A stretch of DNA of 64,000 nt from Roseicyclus marinus. Its GTDB lineage: Bacteria > Pseudomonadota > Alphaproteobacteria > Rhodobacterales > Rhodobacteraceae. Of this stretch, positions 15,928 to 24,796 are shown in pieces. The stretch covers positions 1,119,001 through 1,183,000 of the forward strand of contig NZ_AP027266.1 of assembly GCF_036322625.1 (NCBI RefSeq). Reading direction: 5' to 3'. Position 1 is the first letter of the stretch; every line of letters begins with the position of its first letter. The translations under genes were made by a program, and so were the position numbers. The notes beneath the pieces are model-generated. The model ran no database searches. It was not told the origin of the DNA and was given only the letters and a program-made list of their open reading frames with translations.

Positions 15928-16541
15928 CCAAACAGCTGACCGAGGCCCCGACCATCCACCCGGAAGCCGAGATCGGGGCCGATGTGACCCTCGGCCGCTG
16001 GACCGAGGTGGGCCGCCTGACCAAGCTCGCCCAGTGCGAATTGGGCGATTATTCCTACATCTGCGATTTCGGCCACGTGATCTGGTCGACCGTGGGCAAA
16101 TGGACCAACATCGCCAACATGGTGCGCCTCAACCCCGGCAACCATCCCACCTGGCGCGCCAGCCAGCACCACGCGATCTACCGCGCCGCCCAATACGGGT
16201 TCGGCGCGGACGAGGCGGAATTCTTCGAATGGCGCAAGGAACACTGGGTCACCATCGGCCATGATGTCTGGATCGGCCATGGCGCGACGGTGCTTGCAGG
16301 CGTGACCGTGGGCACAGGTGCCGTGGTGGGGGCAGGGGCCGTCGTCACCCGCGACGTGCCGCCCTACACCATTGTCGCGGGCAGCCCGGCGCGGCCCATC
16401 CGCCGCCGCTTCACCGAAGGCCAGGAACAGGCGCTGATGGACATCGCCTGGTGGGATTGGGACCACGCCCGCTTCGGCGCGGCCATCCCCGATTTCCGCG
16501 CCCTGTCCATCGACGCCTTCATCGAGAAATACCGCCCCTGA
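15924..16541 (+). CDS. phosphonate-operon hexapeptide-repeat acyltransferase
   Basis: The 205-residue protein is a left-handed beta-helix acyltransferase. Hexapeptide turns appear in [18 protein letters not shown] and [20 protein letters not shown], and the acetyl-CoA-side motif [20 protein letters not shown] follows. It matches the family of putative acetyltransferases found in phn operons. A likely role is modification of an amino- or hydroxy-group on a phosphonate, as PhnO does in other bacteria, but the substrate is not shown by sequence. It overlaps phnE2 by 4 bp and ends the uptake operon. Confidence 0.88.
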   Translation: MTKQLTEAPTIHPEAEIGADVTLGRWTEVGRLTKLAQCELGDYSYICDFGHVIWSTVGKWTNIANMVRLNPGNHPTWRASQHHAIYRAAQYGFGADEAEFFEWRKEHWVTIGHDVWIGHGATVLAGVTVGTGAVVGAGAVVTRDVPPYTIVAGSPARPIRRRFTEGQEQALMDIAWWDWDHARFGAAIPDFRALSIDAFIEKYRP

Positions 16542-16542
16542 A

Positions 16543-16647
16543 GCATGTCGCGCAAAAGTGGGAACCGGTTTTGCGCTCCCCGGACATGCGAAATCAGACA
16601 GCATGTCGCGCAAAAGTGGGAACCGGTTTTGCGCTCCCCGGACATGC
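16543..16647. repeat. two identical 47-bp palindromic repeats in tandem
   Basis: Copies at 16543-16589 and 16601-16647 each begin GCATGTCGCGCAAAAGTGGG and end GGACATGC, with inner arms CGCAAAA and TTTTGCG. The two are identical over 49 bases and separated by about 10 bp. Repeats of this type are abundant between genes in Rhizobiales and Rhodobacterales. A further sequence (TGGAGTGCGGCGCGTGACTG, then GACGCGCTCT) follows. The hairpins probably end the phn uptake transcript. Confidence 0.85.
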
Positions 16648-16707
16648 GACACCAAAAGGTTGGAGTGCGGCGCGTGACTGCGAATGAACGCGACGCGCTC
16701 TAACCCC

Positions 16708-17310
16708 CTAACCCGGCGCGCGGGTCCGGCGCGCCAGCGCCTCCAGCGCGGCCAGCGCGCGCGGATCGGGCCGCGCCCGCGTCTGCGCCGATGCCGCAGG
16801 CAGGCCCGGTCCGCCCGGATGCAGGTGCAACCCTGCCTGCTGGACCCGCATCAGCTTGTCCACGCCTTCGGCGCGCGGCAGCCCCTCGGGGCCCAGGCTC
16901 AGGATGCCGCCCCGCCACGACAGCGTCACCGGCCCCTCCAGCATCCGCGCCACATCAGCGGCAAAGGGCAGGATCAGCACCGGCACCAGCACCCCCTCCA
17001 TCCCTACGCCATCGGGCGGCATCAGCCGCGCCATGTCGCTCAGGCTCGCCCCCGCCCGGATCGGGCACAGCGCGCCGCCCTCGGCCCGCCAGACCCGGTC
17101 GAGCGCCCGGACCGGTGCCAGCCTCGGATCGCGCCGCGCCCTGATCTCGGCCAAAAGCCCCGCCAGCGCCGCCGCCCCGTCAAGCCCCGCCGCGCACAGG
17201 ATGCGCACCGCGCGCCCGGCCTCCTCCGCCAGCCCCCAGGGCAGGCCCGCGCCCCGCGCCGCCCGCCGCCCCAACGCCTCGATCTCGCCAAAGGACAGGC
17301 TGTCGGTCAT
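16708..17310 (-). CDS. DUF3726 domain protein
   Basis: The 200-residue protein matches the DUF3726 family by its N-terminus (SLSFGEIEALGRRAARGAG, GLAEEAGRAVRILCAAGLDG) and its core. The family has no established function. Cytoplasmic, no membrane segment or signal. Its start overlaps the stop of the larger upstream gene by 4 bp (ATGA), so the two proteins are made together and probably act together. Confidence 0.75.
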   Translation of the reverse strand: MTDSLSFGEIEALGRRAARGAGLPWGLAEEAGRAVRILCAAGLDGAAALAGLLAEIRARRDPRLAPVRALDRVWRAEGGALCPIRAGASLSDMARLMPPDGVGMEGVLVPVLILPFAADVARMLEGPVTLSWRGGILSLGPEGLPRAEGVDKLMRVQQAGLHLHPGGPGLPAASAQTRARPDPRALAALEALARRTRAPG

Positions 17311-18854
17311 GGCGCGGCCAGCCGCGCGACAGGGCAGGGCGCCCCGCCAAAGACCCGTGCCGCGACCCGGTCGGCCTCATGCCCCTGCCGGACCTCCGCC
17401 CCCAGAAAGGCCAGCATCGCCCGGATCAGCAGAGCGGGCCGCATATCGGCATCGATCAGGTTCTCGCGGATCTCGGCATAGGGCGCAAAAGCCGCGATCT
17501 GCGCCCGCCTTATCGCTGCGCGATGGTCGGGATGATCGAGCAACACCTGCGCCACCGGCGTCTCGTCGGGATAAAGCCCCAGGTCCCGCCACGCCCGCAC
17601 CGCGTCATGCACCACCGCCAGCGGCAGCTCGAACGGTGCGCCCGGCCCGCCGTCTCGCGCGCCCAGCCTCGGGTCCTGTTCCTCGCCCGTCATCGACCAG
17701 GCCAGCGCCGTCATCGACACCTGCGACCAGTCGCGCTCCAGCGCCCAGCCATGCACCCCCGCGATCAGCCCGCGCACGCGTCCCACCGCCATGGCCCCGT
17801 CGATCCGGTAATCCCGGTCCAGCCGGTCCGACATGCAATGGCCCAACCCGTCCACCAGCACCCCATGCGGCTCCAGCATGGCCGAGGCCAGAACCTCCTG
17901 CGCCGCGATCGGCAGCGCCCCGTCGGCCCAGCGCGCCAGATCCGCCCAGGGCGCGCGCGCCGCAGGGCCTGCCGCCATCCGCCCGATCAGCGCCGCGCGC
18001 CCCTCGAAATCGGGGGCGGCGATCCGCGCGGCCACCTGCCGCCATTCCGCCTCTCCCGCCGTCTCGAGGGCGCGCACACGTCCCAGCGCCTCCTCGCGCG
18101 CCATCATCCAGGTGTTGAACAGGCAGGGATGGTTCACCGCGAAAGCGGCCATGCCCAACCCGGCCCAAAGCCCGACACCCAGCGCGCGCGCCCCCGCCTC
18201 CTCCAGCGCGACGGCCCCCGCGCCGCCGCGGTCCCGCGCCATCGCCTCGCACAGGTCGCGCGCCAGGATCCGCGCCAGCCACAGCATCAGCAATTCGGCC
18301 TGGTAGGGCGCATGCAGCTCGGGCCGATCCTCGATCAGGTCCCGGTCGGTCGTCCCCGCCTTGCCCGAGGCCAGGACCGCCCCGGTCCAGACCAGCGCCC
18401 CCCCCTCCGGGATCGGCGCAGGCTGCGCGCCTTGCGACAGCGCCGCGACGACCCGGGTCCATGATCCTTCGTCGCGCTGCAACCGCGCCACGCACAATTC
18501 CCGCTCGCTGGCCCGGAACGGCCCATCCCCGCCAAGCTCATCGAACAGCCGCGCAAGCGCCAGGCTGTCTGGCACCCCGTCATGGAGCGCCACGCCGATC
18601 CCGTCCCCGCCGCTGACCGCCACCAGGGCATAGGACCGGCCCCCGATCCCGATCCCGTAGACCGCCCGCCCATGCCCCGCCGCATCACAGGTGAAAACCC
18701 GCCGCTCGAGGGCCCGGCCGGACAGCGACAGGCGGCGCAGCAGTTGTGGCACGAAACTCAGCCGGCTTGGCCGCATTTCGCCCAATCGGGCCAATTGCAT
18801 GACGTGCGCCGGAGGGCGCAGGGCCCGGGCCGGGCTCGGGCTCGCACCGGTCAT
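17307..18854 (-). CDS. unknown 515-residue protein, partner of the DUF3726 gene
   Basis: I do not recognise a family. The protein has no signal peptide or clear membrane helix. The N-terminal 150 residues look mixed alpha/beta (RAVYGIGIGGRSYALVAVSG, RVVAALSQGAQPAPIPEGGA), and the rest is mostly helical and rich in Ala and Leu. Notable stretches are HGVLVDGLGHCMSDRLDRDY and WSQVSMTALAWSMTGEEQDP. It has the same codon character as its neighbours. A start further in, such as the ATG of MQLARLGEMRPS, cannot be excluded. Confidence 0.6.
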   Translation of the reverse strand: MTGASPSPARALRPPAHVMQLARLGEMRPSRLSFVPQLLRRLSLSGRALERRVFTCDAAGHGRAVYGIGIGGRSYALVAVSGGDGIGVALHDGVPDSLALARLFDELGGDGPFRASERELCVARLQRDEGSWTRVVAALSQGAQPAPIPEGGALVWTGAVLASGKAGTTDRDLIEDRPELHAPYQAELLMLWLARILARDLCEAMARDRGGAGAVALEEAGARALGVGLWAGLGMAAFAVNHPCLFNTWMMAREEALGRVRALETAGEAEWRQVAARIAAPDFEGRAALIGRMAAGPAARAPWADLARWADGALPIAAQEVLASAMLEPHGVLVDGLGHCMSDRLDRDYRIDGAMAVGRVRGLIAGVHGWALERDWSQVSMTALAWSMTGEEQDPRLGARDGGPGAPFELPLAVVHDAVRAWRDLGLYPDETPVAQVLLDHPDHRAAIRRAQIAAFAPYAEIRENLIDADMRPALLIRAMLAFLGAEVRQGHEADRVAARVFGGAPCPVARLAAP

Positions 18855-19069
18855 GTTCCGACGGTCCCGGACGATGCCGTGCGCGACGCCACGCCCCGCG
18901 CCATCGGCTTGCCGTCCGTTGCGCGCAGGCGCGAAAGCCCGCGTGCAGGCCTGTGCGGGCCGCTTTCCTCAGCCGTGCCGCCGCCGTCCATCGCGCGCCC
19001 GCCTTCCCATGTCCCGCTTGGCCCAGCATGGGCCGTGCGGCGGCAGAGGTCAAACCAAACCGCGCCCGC

Positions 19070-19615
19070 TCAGCCCAGCCGCTGGTCCACCCCGCCCAGA
19101 TCCTCCGCCGCTTCCGATCCGTCCCGGGGCAGGGGATTGACCGGGGCCATGCCCAGCATCGACAGCACGGCCCGGACATCGGCGGCATTGCCCGCGGCCA
19201 CCATCACCTCCGCAAGCAGCGCGCGCAGCGGCATGGCGCCCGGCTGCGCCTCGATCGCGGTCACAAGGATCGCGGTCGCCGCCGCAAGATCGCCCTCGCA
19301 CAGCGCGATCCGCGCCCGGACATGCGCGTCCTGCAGGGGCGAAATCTCGGCCCCCACATGCGCCAGTATCCCGCGCGCCAGCTGGAGGCGTTCCGCCTCA
19401 AGCGCCAGGTCGACGACCAGATCGACCGCATCGGACCGGCTGGCCATGGGCTGCGCGCGGCGCGCCCGTTCCAGCGCCGCCTCGATATCGCCGCGCCCCA
19501 ACAGGGCCCGGATCAACAGATGCTCGCCCGTGCCGGGGATAGGCACGCCATCCCCGCCCGTGCCTGCTGCAAGCCCCTCGGGCTCACCGAATGCTGAATG
19601 ACGCGCCATGCCCAA
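19070..19615 (-). CDS. small helical TPR-like protein of unknown function
   Basis: The 181-residue protein has no signal peptide. Its centre consists of repeated helical pairs resembling degenerate tetratricopeptide repeats: LIRALLGRGDIEAALERARR, LEAERLQLARGILAHVGA and ARIALCEGDLAAATAILVTA. Such proteins usually bind other proteins. A second ATG six bases inside (MARHSAFGEP) is an alternative start. It diverges from the exported protein gene at 19920. Confidence 0.6.
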   Translation of the reverse strand: MGMARHSAFGEPEGLAAGTGGDGVPIPGTGEHLLIRALLGRGDIEAALERARRAQPMASRSDAVDLVVDLALEAERLQLARGILAHVGAEISPLQDAHVRARIALCEGDLAAATAILVTAIEAQPGAMPLRALLAEVMVAAGNAADVRAVLSMLGMAPVNPLPRDGSEAAEDLGGVDQRLG

Positions 19616-19919
19616 CCCCTTGTTGCGTGTCGATCACGGGATACGGCGCGCAGCATGGTTCCGGCCCGCCCATCGCTGGCCGCGCCTCGTCCGCGCATCG
19701 ACATCCCCCTTTCGCCACCCTTGCGACGATGGGTTAACACAGGGTTAACGCGGGCCTCGCCAAAGCCGCGCCTCCGCTTTTGGCACCGCCGTCTTGCGCA
19801 GTATTTCCATCCCTTTGCCGCGCAGCCGCGTTGCGCCTCGGGGCAAGTTGTTGCAACACTTGACCCGGGCCCATTTCGGCCCCGCCGCCCGCCGCCGCTT
19901 TGACCAAAGGAAGATTGCC
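19616..19919. other. 304-bp divergent intergenic region
   Basis: No gene is evident. It contains GGGTTAAC twice at an 11-bp period (19731-19738 and 19742-19749), which could be a regulator site on one face of the helix. A good ribosome site (AAAGGAAG) stands just before the proposed TTG start at 19920. An ATG at 19794 would extend the downstream protein but would bury its signal peptide. Confidence 0.4.
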
Positions 19920-21650
19920 TTGCCCGTGCCATTGCCGACCCGCTGTTCCCGCCGCCCTCTCGTCAGCCTGTGCCTCCTTGCGGGGCTTGCGGCGCTCGGG
20001 CCGGGGGGCGTTGCAGCACAGGGGATCGGCCTTCCCGATGCCGCCACCCTCGCCGCCCAGCGGGCTGAAAGCGGGCGCGACATTCCGGGCTCCGTCTTTG
20101 CGCTCAACCCCTTGCGCAACCATCAGGAGGCGACCGGACCGGATGGCACCACCTATCGCCTGACCTCGGTCAATCCGAACGTCAATTCGTGGTTCGTGGT
20201 CGAGATCACGTCCCCCGACGCCCGCCCGCGCAGTTACCATCTCGAAAATGCCGATCCCGAAACCATGCAGATCTCGCTTGGGCTGGACGGCGACGCACCC
20301 GCGCTCCTTCTGGATCAGGATGGCTTCTCCATCCCCTGCGCGCCTTGGGAAAACGGCGCGCTCGCGGCGGCTGCCGAAACCGATCTGCCCTTCGCGCCGC
20401 TGTGTGACTGGGCGCTTTTCCTGCGCAACCCCGTGCGCGGCAACCGCACCACGCGCGAAGCCGTCTCCCAGTTCCTGCGCGACAACGTGGTCTTCGGCGA
20501 CCAGATCGTGAACCTGATCAAGGGGGCCTTTTTCGAAGACGCCTTCATGGTCTCCTCCGAAGGGATCGAGACCGAGGCCGAGATCAGCGGCGTCGACCTG
20601 CTGGGAACCGCCCGCCTGTCGCAAACCCCCGCGATGCGCCCCGCCATGGGCTTCGACCTCGACGGGACCGATGGCGGCGCGATGATCGCGGGCAGCTGGT
20701 ACGAGGTGTCGGACGCGCCCGGCATCTATGCCTCGGTGATGCAGCCCGGCATGATCGAGCGCTCGGTTTTCGAGGTTCCGGGCGCAAACGGGCTCGACGG
20801 GGTCGAAAACCGCGCCGATGTCTATCTCGTGGCCTTCGACATGTCGCGCTTCGACCTCGGCTACGAGCTTGGCACCGACCATCCCGCGCTTGGCTGGTCG
20901 CCGCGCCCCTCGGGGGCGGGCCGCCACTACCAGGGCCCGGGTCCCGACGGCTTCGACCGCCCCGATCCGCTGGTCTTCAACGGCATGCTCTCCCCCGCGC
21001 TCTACGAAACCGTCGCGGCCACCTTCACCGGCGGGTTCAAGCGGGAACACGGGGCCTGGCGCTTTGGCGATTACGCCACCTTCAACTGGGGCAATCACTA
21101 CGGCTTTCTCAGCCATGGCGTGACCTTTTCCCGCCTCTGGCCGACGCTTGCCACGCTCTACGTGCGCGATGACGGCACGATCGACATGCGCAGCTGGACC
21201 GAGGCCGACGCGGCCACCCTTGGCGACCGCCTCGTCTTCGCCCGCCAGAACGGCGTGCCCCTGATCGAGAACGGCGTGCCCGGCGACCGCGTGACCTCCT
21301 GGGGCGGCGGCAATTGGTCGGGCTCGGCCGAGGCGAATTTGCGCACGCTCCGCGGGGGTGCCTGCCTGCGCACCGTCGATGGGCGGCAATTCCTGATCTA
21401 CGCCTATTTCTCCGCCGCCACCCCCTCGGGCATGGCGCGCACCTTCCAGGCCTATCACTGCGACTATGCGATGCTTCTGGACATGAACAGCCAGGAGCTG
21501 ACCTACATGGCGCTCTACACCCGCGAAAGCGGCGATCTGGAAACCCGCCATCTCGTGCGCGGCATGGCCGAAGCCGATCCGGGCGGCGTGCCCCGCTTCA
21601 TCGCCGCCCCCGACAATCGCGATTTCTTCTACCTTGTGCGGAGGGACTGA
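19920..21650 (+). CDS. unknown exported protein, 576 residues
   Basis: A TTG start is proposed because AAAGGAAG lies 6 bases upstream and because it puts a signal peptide (RRPLVSLCLLAGLAALGPGGVAAQ) at the N-terminus. GTG at 19926 is an alternative. The mature part is rich in aromatic and acidic residues with beta-like stretches (TYRLTSVNPNVNSWFVVEIT, SWGGGNWSGSAEANLRTLRG, YHCDYAMLLDMNSQELTYMA). It contains only a few cysteines. I recognise no family. It is followed after 5 bp by an exported formylglycine-generating-enzyme-like gene, so the two are likely partners outside the cytoplasm. Confidence 0.65.
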   Translation: MPVPLPTRCSRRPLVSLCLLAGLAALGPGGVAAQGIGLPDAATLAAQRAESGRDIPGSVFALNPLRNHQEATGPDGTTYRLTSVNPNVNSWFVVEITSPDARPRSYHLENADPETMQISLGLDGDAPALLLDQDGFSIPCAPWENGALAAAAETDLPFAPLCDWALFLRNPVRGNRTTREAVSQFLRDNVVFGDQIVNLIKGAFFEDAFMVSSEGIETEAEISGVDLLGTARLSQTPAMRPAMGFDLDGTDGGAMIAGSWYEVSDAPGIYASVMQPGMIERSVFEVPGANGLDGVENRADVYLVAFDMSRFDLGYELGTDHPALGWSPRPSGAGRHYQGPGPDGFDRPDPLVFNGMLSPALYETVAATFTGGFKREHGAWRFGDYATFNWGNHYGFLSHGVTFSRLWPTLATLYVRDDGTIDMRSWTEADAATLGDRLVFARQNGVPLIENGVPGDRVTSWGGGNWSGSAEANLRTLRGGACLRTVDGRQFLIYAYFSAATPSGMARTFQAYHCDYAMLLDMNSQELTYMALYTRESGDLETRHLVRGMAEADPGGVPRFIAAPDNRDFFYLVRRD

Positions 21651-21655
21651 CGAAA

Positions 21656-22672
21656 ATGATCCGACCGATCCTCAAGACCGCGCTTGCGGCCCTCATCCTG
21701 GCCCTTCCGGCCGGGGCCCAGACACTGGCCGAACGCAACGAGGCGATGTTTGCCCAGATGCAACAGGTCCGCGGCGTCTCGGGCGCGGAAATCAGCCGCA
21801 TCCGCCAGATCTTCGCCAATTCGCCCAATGGCTGGATGGGGCAGGGCAATCCCGCCGTCACCCGGCACCCCCTCACCCCTGAAGAGGCCGCCGCCCGCCT
21901 CGGCGGCTCGGTCGCGCAGGTCCAGCAAGGCTACCGAAACCGGGACTATGAACGGATCTGCGGCGAGCCCTTCATGGTGCCCCTCTACGATCCCGCAACC
22001 CAAAGCCCGCGCGACGCGACCGTCTGCGCCGACATGTTCGAATATCCCAACATTCCCATGGCCTACCCGGTCGTCTGGGTCCGCGCCAATGAGGCCGCCC
22101 AGCTCTGCGCCGCCGAAGGCAAGCGCATGGGCGACGCCCATGAATGGGAAGGCGCCGCCGCAGGCCAGCTCCTGCCGCCCGATTACCCCTTCGACCGCAT
22201 TCGCGGCATGGGGGCGTCCGCCGCCGTCAACACGATGCGCTCGCTCCACAATTCCCGCTACGCCAACACGTCGGGCACCTATTCCATCGGCAGCTGGCGC
22301 TCGGGCGTCTGCGCCACCGGCAGTTTCAAGAATGCGTCGTGCAACGGCGGCAGCTTCACGGGCTGCGGCTCCAACACCTATCCGGCGGGGTCCTTCCCCG
22401 AATGCCGCTCGCCCTTGGGCGTTTTCGACATCGACGGCAATGCCGCCGAACACATGAACCTGCCGCTCTCCGAGGACCAGATGGCCAGCCGCGGCTCGAC
22501 CACGCTCGGCGTGACCGAGATGAAGGGCTCGTGGTTCATCTGGGACACGATCCGCGCCCATGAACATTGGGCCCGCTGGCGCGCGCCCTTCTGGCACGGC
22601 ACCGCCGTGATGTCGGAGGCAAGCCACCGCAACTACCACCTCGGCTTCCGCTGCTTCCGCGACGTGGGCTGA
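21656..22672 (+). CDS. exported formylglycine-generating-enzyme (SUMF1/FGE-sulfatase) domain protein
   Basis: The 338-residue protein has a signal peptide (LKTALAALILALPAGAQ). The body resembles the FGE/SUMF1 fold of C-type-lectin type: PVVWVRANEAAQLCAAEGKR, DAHEWEGAAAG, LGVFDIDGNAAEHMNL and NYHLGFRCFRD at the end. True FGEs oxidise a sulfatase cysteine to formylglycine, but many relatives only bind or serve other reactions. Several cysteines in the region 2300-2390 of the gene's local numbering (CATGSFKNASCNGGSFTGCG) suggest disulfides. No sulfatase is nearby. The start at 21656 follows the previous stop by 5 bp. Confidence 0.75.
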   Translation: MIRPILKTALAALILALPAGAQTLAERNEAMFAQMQQVRGVSGAEISRIRQIFANSPNGWMGQGNPAVTRHPLTPEEAAARLGGSVAQVQQGYRNRDYERICGEPFMVPLYDPATQSPRDATVCADMFEYPNIPMAYPVVWVRANEAAQLCAAEGKRMGDAHEWEGAAAGQLLPPDYPFDRIRGMGASAAVNTMRSLHNSRYANTSGTYSIGSWRSGVCATGSFKNASCNGGSFTGCGSNTYPAGSFPECRSPLGVFDIDGNAAEHMNLPLSEDQMASRGSTTLGVTEMKGSWFIWDTIRAHEHWARWRAPFWHGTAVMSEASHRNYHLGFRCFRDVG

Positions 22673-22824
22673 CCCCTGCAAGGCCACCCCGCGCGCCCCT
22701 CGAACCCTGCGCCCCGGCGCGCTCCCCCGCGCCGTCGCAACCCCCCATCGCCCCCCCACGACCCCGCGCGCAGCCCAGCTTGCGCGCGGATCACCACAGA
22801 CCACCCCCCGCACAGCCCTCAACG

Positions 22825-22850
22825 TCCCTTCATCTTGGCAAAAAAACTCC
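22825..22850 (-). repeat. 26-bp repeat, copy 3 (diverged)
   Basis: Read on the minus strand this copy is GGAGTTTTTTT then GCCAAGATGAAGGGA. It shares the AAGATGAAGGG core and the T-run of the other copies but not the TGCATA start. It forms the first part of the duplicated intergenic block. Confidence 0.6.
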
Positions 22851-23015
22851 GGGGCAGGCGCCATGGGCGACGGGGGCAGCGCCCCCACCAAACCCCGGCC
22901 CAAAGGACCAAACGCACGGGCCCTCCGCGCAGCACGGCCAAACCCTTGCCCCCCGCGCCAGCTTGCCGCCGCAAGCCGCAAGCCGCGCGGCCCCGGCCCA
23001 CCGCAAGACCCACCA

Positions 23016-23041
23016 CCCCTTCATCTTGGCCGAAAAACTCC
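23016..23041 (-). repeat. 26-bp repeat, copy 4 (diverged)
   Basis: On the minus strand this copy is GGAGTTTTTC then GGCCAAGATGAAGGGG, close to copy 3 and 191 bp away. Both are followed by the same GGCGCCA...GACGGGGGCAG hairpin sequence. Confidence 0.6.
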
Positions 23042-23111
23042 GGGGGAGGCGCCAAAGGCGACGGGGGCAGAGCCCCCAATCCCCATCCCAAAGGGCAGAA
23101 CGCCCCCGCCG

Positions 23112-24671
23112 TCAGCGCAGCGCGGCCAGCCGCACCGTTGTCCCGCTCAACGGGCCGTCGCTGTTCAACAGCCCCGCATATTGCCCATCGGTCAACAGCC
23201 CGCGCAGATCGACCGCGCGCCCGTCGACATAGGCGGTCCGCGCGATCAACCTTATGCCATGGCTGTAATCGGCGTAATATTCGCCATGCACCGTCGACAG
23301 CGGCTGGATCGGGTCGCCGTTCGACCGGTGCCAGCCATAGATCGCCACGCGCCCCGGCGCATTGGCGAGCCTGTTGGCGATGACCACATCCTTCTTGTGG
23401 CCCGCGACCAACAGACCGGGCCTTGCGCCTGCGCGGGCGAATTGCGCGGTCACCGTCGCATCATGGCGCAGGAAATACGAGGTCGACGACATGGCCGAGG
23501 TCGGCGGCATGGGCGCGGGGGAAAGCCGCACATCGGCCTGCGCATAGATCGCATCGACCATCCGCGTCGTGGGCAGCATCATGTCGAAGGCCTCCGCGAC
23601 CCTCAGCGCCGCGGGCAGGCCCAGCGGCACGCGCACATGATCCTCGTCCGATCCGATGGCCAGGTAATCGGGCATGACGCAGATCGTGATCTCGGTCTGG
23701 CGACCGCCCACGATCCCGGCGAACCGCACCGGCTGCAGATCGCGCAGATGATCGGGGATATTGCCGCGCAGGGCTTCTGCGACGATGGCGCTGTCACGCC
23801 CCGATCCGCTGCCATCGCCCAGCGCCGCCATCACCGCCGTTCCGCCCGCCGCACGCCCCGGACGGCGCGGGATCTCGCGCGCAAGCCGCGACGAACAGGG
23901 GTTGGCCCCTGCGCGCGGGGCCACGGGCTCGATCTGGCGGGGGCTTGGGGCGACGGTCTCGGGCGGGGCGGCTGCGGCCAGCGTGATCACGGCATCGGCC
24001 TCCTCAGGCGCGCGCGCGCGCGTGGACAGCGTCGCGGGGCGCAGCGCCGGTCGCAGGCTTGCGACCTCCCCGGCGTCCGGTTGCGCCCCGGGGTCTGACT
24101 CCGTGCTTCGCGCCTCTGCCAGGGCCATCACGGTATCGGGCCGGGCCACCGGTCCGGGCAGCCCCAGCGCGCGCGCGGGCGTCACCCCATCGGCCAGCCG
24201 CAAGATGCCCCCATCCCCGCCCGTCGCGCGCGGGCGCACGGGCGGGATGACGGCGGGCCGCCCGGCGATCACGCGGACAGGCCCCGATGCGGAGGGCGCT
24301 GCCCCATCCCGGCCCGCGATGCGCGGCGGCAGATCGGTCAGGGCTGCGGCCTCCATGCGGGGCGGCAGGGCGCGGGCGGGCAGGCTGTCGACGAAACCCA
24401 GCGCCACGGCGGCGGGATCGGCAGGCGCAAGGGCCGGGCGCACACGCGGCGCGGGCCGCTCGGCCGGGCTTGCCGGAACATCGGATTGGGCCAGTTCACC
24501 AGGGGGGCCGAACATGTAGCCCAGCGCGCGCGAGGTCACCACGTAGCCCGCCGTCGCCGCCACGCAGACCGACAGCGCCAGCGCCGCGATCACGGTGTTG
24601 GGGCTGTCCACGAATTGGCCGATCCTGCTCGAAATGCGCGCCTTTGGCTGCGCCGTCACTGTCCCGTTCAT
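23112..24671 (-). CDS. unknown single-pass membrane protein with a long Pro/Ala-rich linker
   Basis: The 519-residue protein has a short cytoplasmic N-terminus and one transmembrane helix at about 26-46 (VIAALALSVCVAATAGYVVT). A linker of about 220 residues rich in Pro, Ala and Arg follows, then a folded C-terminal domain (about 260-519) with DHLRDLQPVRFAGIVGGRQT, MPDYLAIGSDEDHVRVPLGL and VAIYGWHRSNGDPIQPLS. I recognise no catalytic motif with certainty. The layout suggests a domain held at a distance from the inner membrane in the periplasm, perhaps at the cell wall. Confidence 0.7.
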   Translation of the reverse strand: MNGTVTAQPKARISSRIGQFVDSPNTVIAALALSVCVAATAGYVVTSRALGYMFGPPGELAQSDVPASPAERPAPRVRPALAPADPAAVALGFVDSLPARALPPRMEAAALTDLPPRIAGRDGAAPSASGPVRVIAGRPAVIPPVRPRATGGDGGILRLADGVTPARALGLPGPVARPDTVMALAEARSTESDPGAQPDAGEVASLRPALRPATLSTRARAPEEADAVITLAAAAPPETVAPSPRQIEPVAPRAGANPCSSRLAREIPRRPGRAAGGTAVMAALGDGSGSGRDSAIVAEALRGNIPDHLRDLQPVRFAGIVGGRQTEITICVMPDYLAIGSDEDHVRVPLGLPAALRVAEAFDMMLPTTRMVDAIYAQADVRLSPAPMPPTSAMSSTSYFLRHDATVTAQFARAGARPGLLVAGHKKDVVIANRLANAPGRVAIYGWHRSNGDPIQPLSTVHGEYYADYSHGIRLIARTAYVDGRAVDLRGLLTDGQYAGLLNSDGPLSGTTVRLAALR

Positions 24672-24796
24672 GGATCCGCCCTACGCCGAAATCGTGAATT
24701 TAACAATAAAGCGCATGCAAGACCGGGGCCGCAGGCCCTGTTTGCGGCGGATTCCCGCGCAATTTCACGTTGCGGCGGCGAAAACCGGCGCGCCCC

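Larger units (their letters stand above)
22673..23111. other. 439-bp intergenic region with a duplicated element
   Basis: There is no convincing gene between the convergent FGE-like gene and the 519-residue protein gene. It is very C-rich on the plus strand. Two related blocks of about 65 bp start at 22825 and 23016. Each begins with a copy of the 26-bp repeat, followed by GGCGCCA, GGCGACGGGGGCAG and CCCCC. The second half of each block can fold into a GGGGGC/GCCCCC hairpin and may terminate the convergent transcripts. Confidence 0.6.

Noticed and set aside
16543-16687. Insertion-sequence remnant
   Set aside because: The repeated element is short and palindromic with no transposase fragment, and matches a known non-coding repeat type.
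24672-24796. Possible small gene between the DprE2-like gene and the 519-residue protein gene
   Set aside because: A short frame exists (24595-24816) but is mostly antisense to the start of the larger gene and has no ribosome site.
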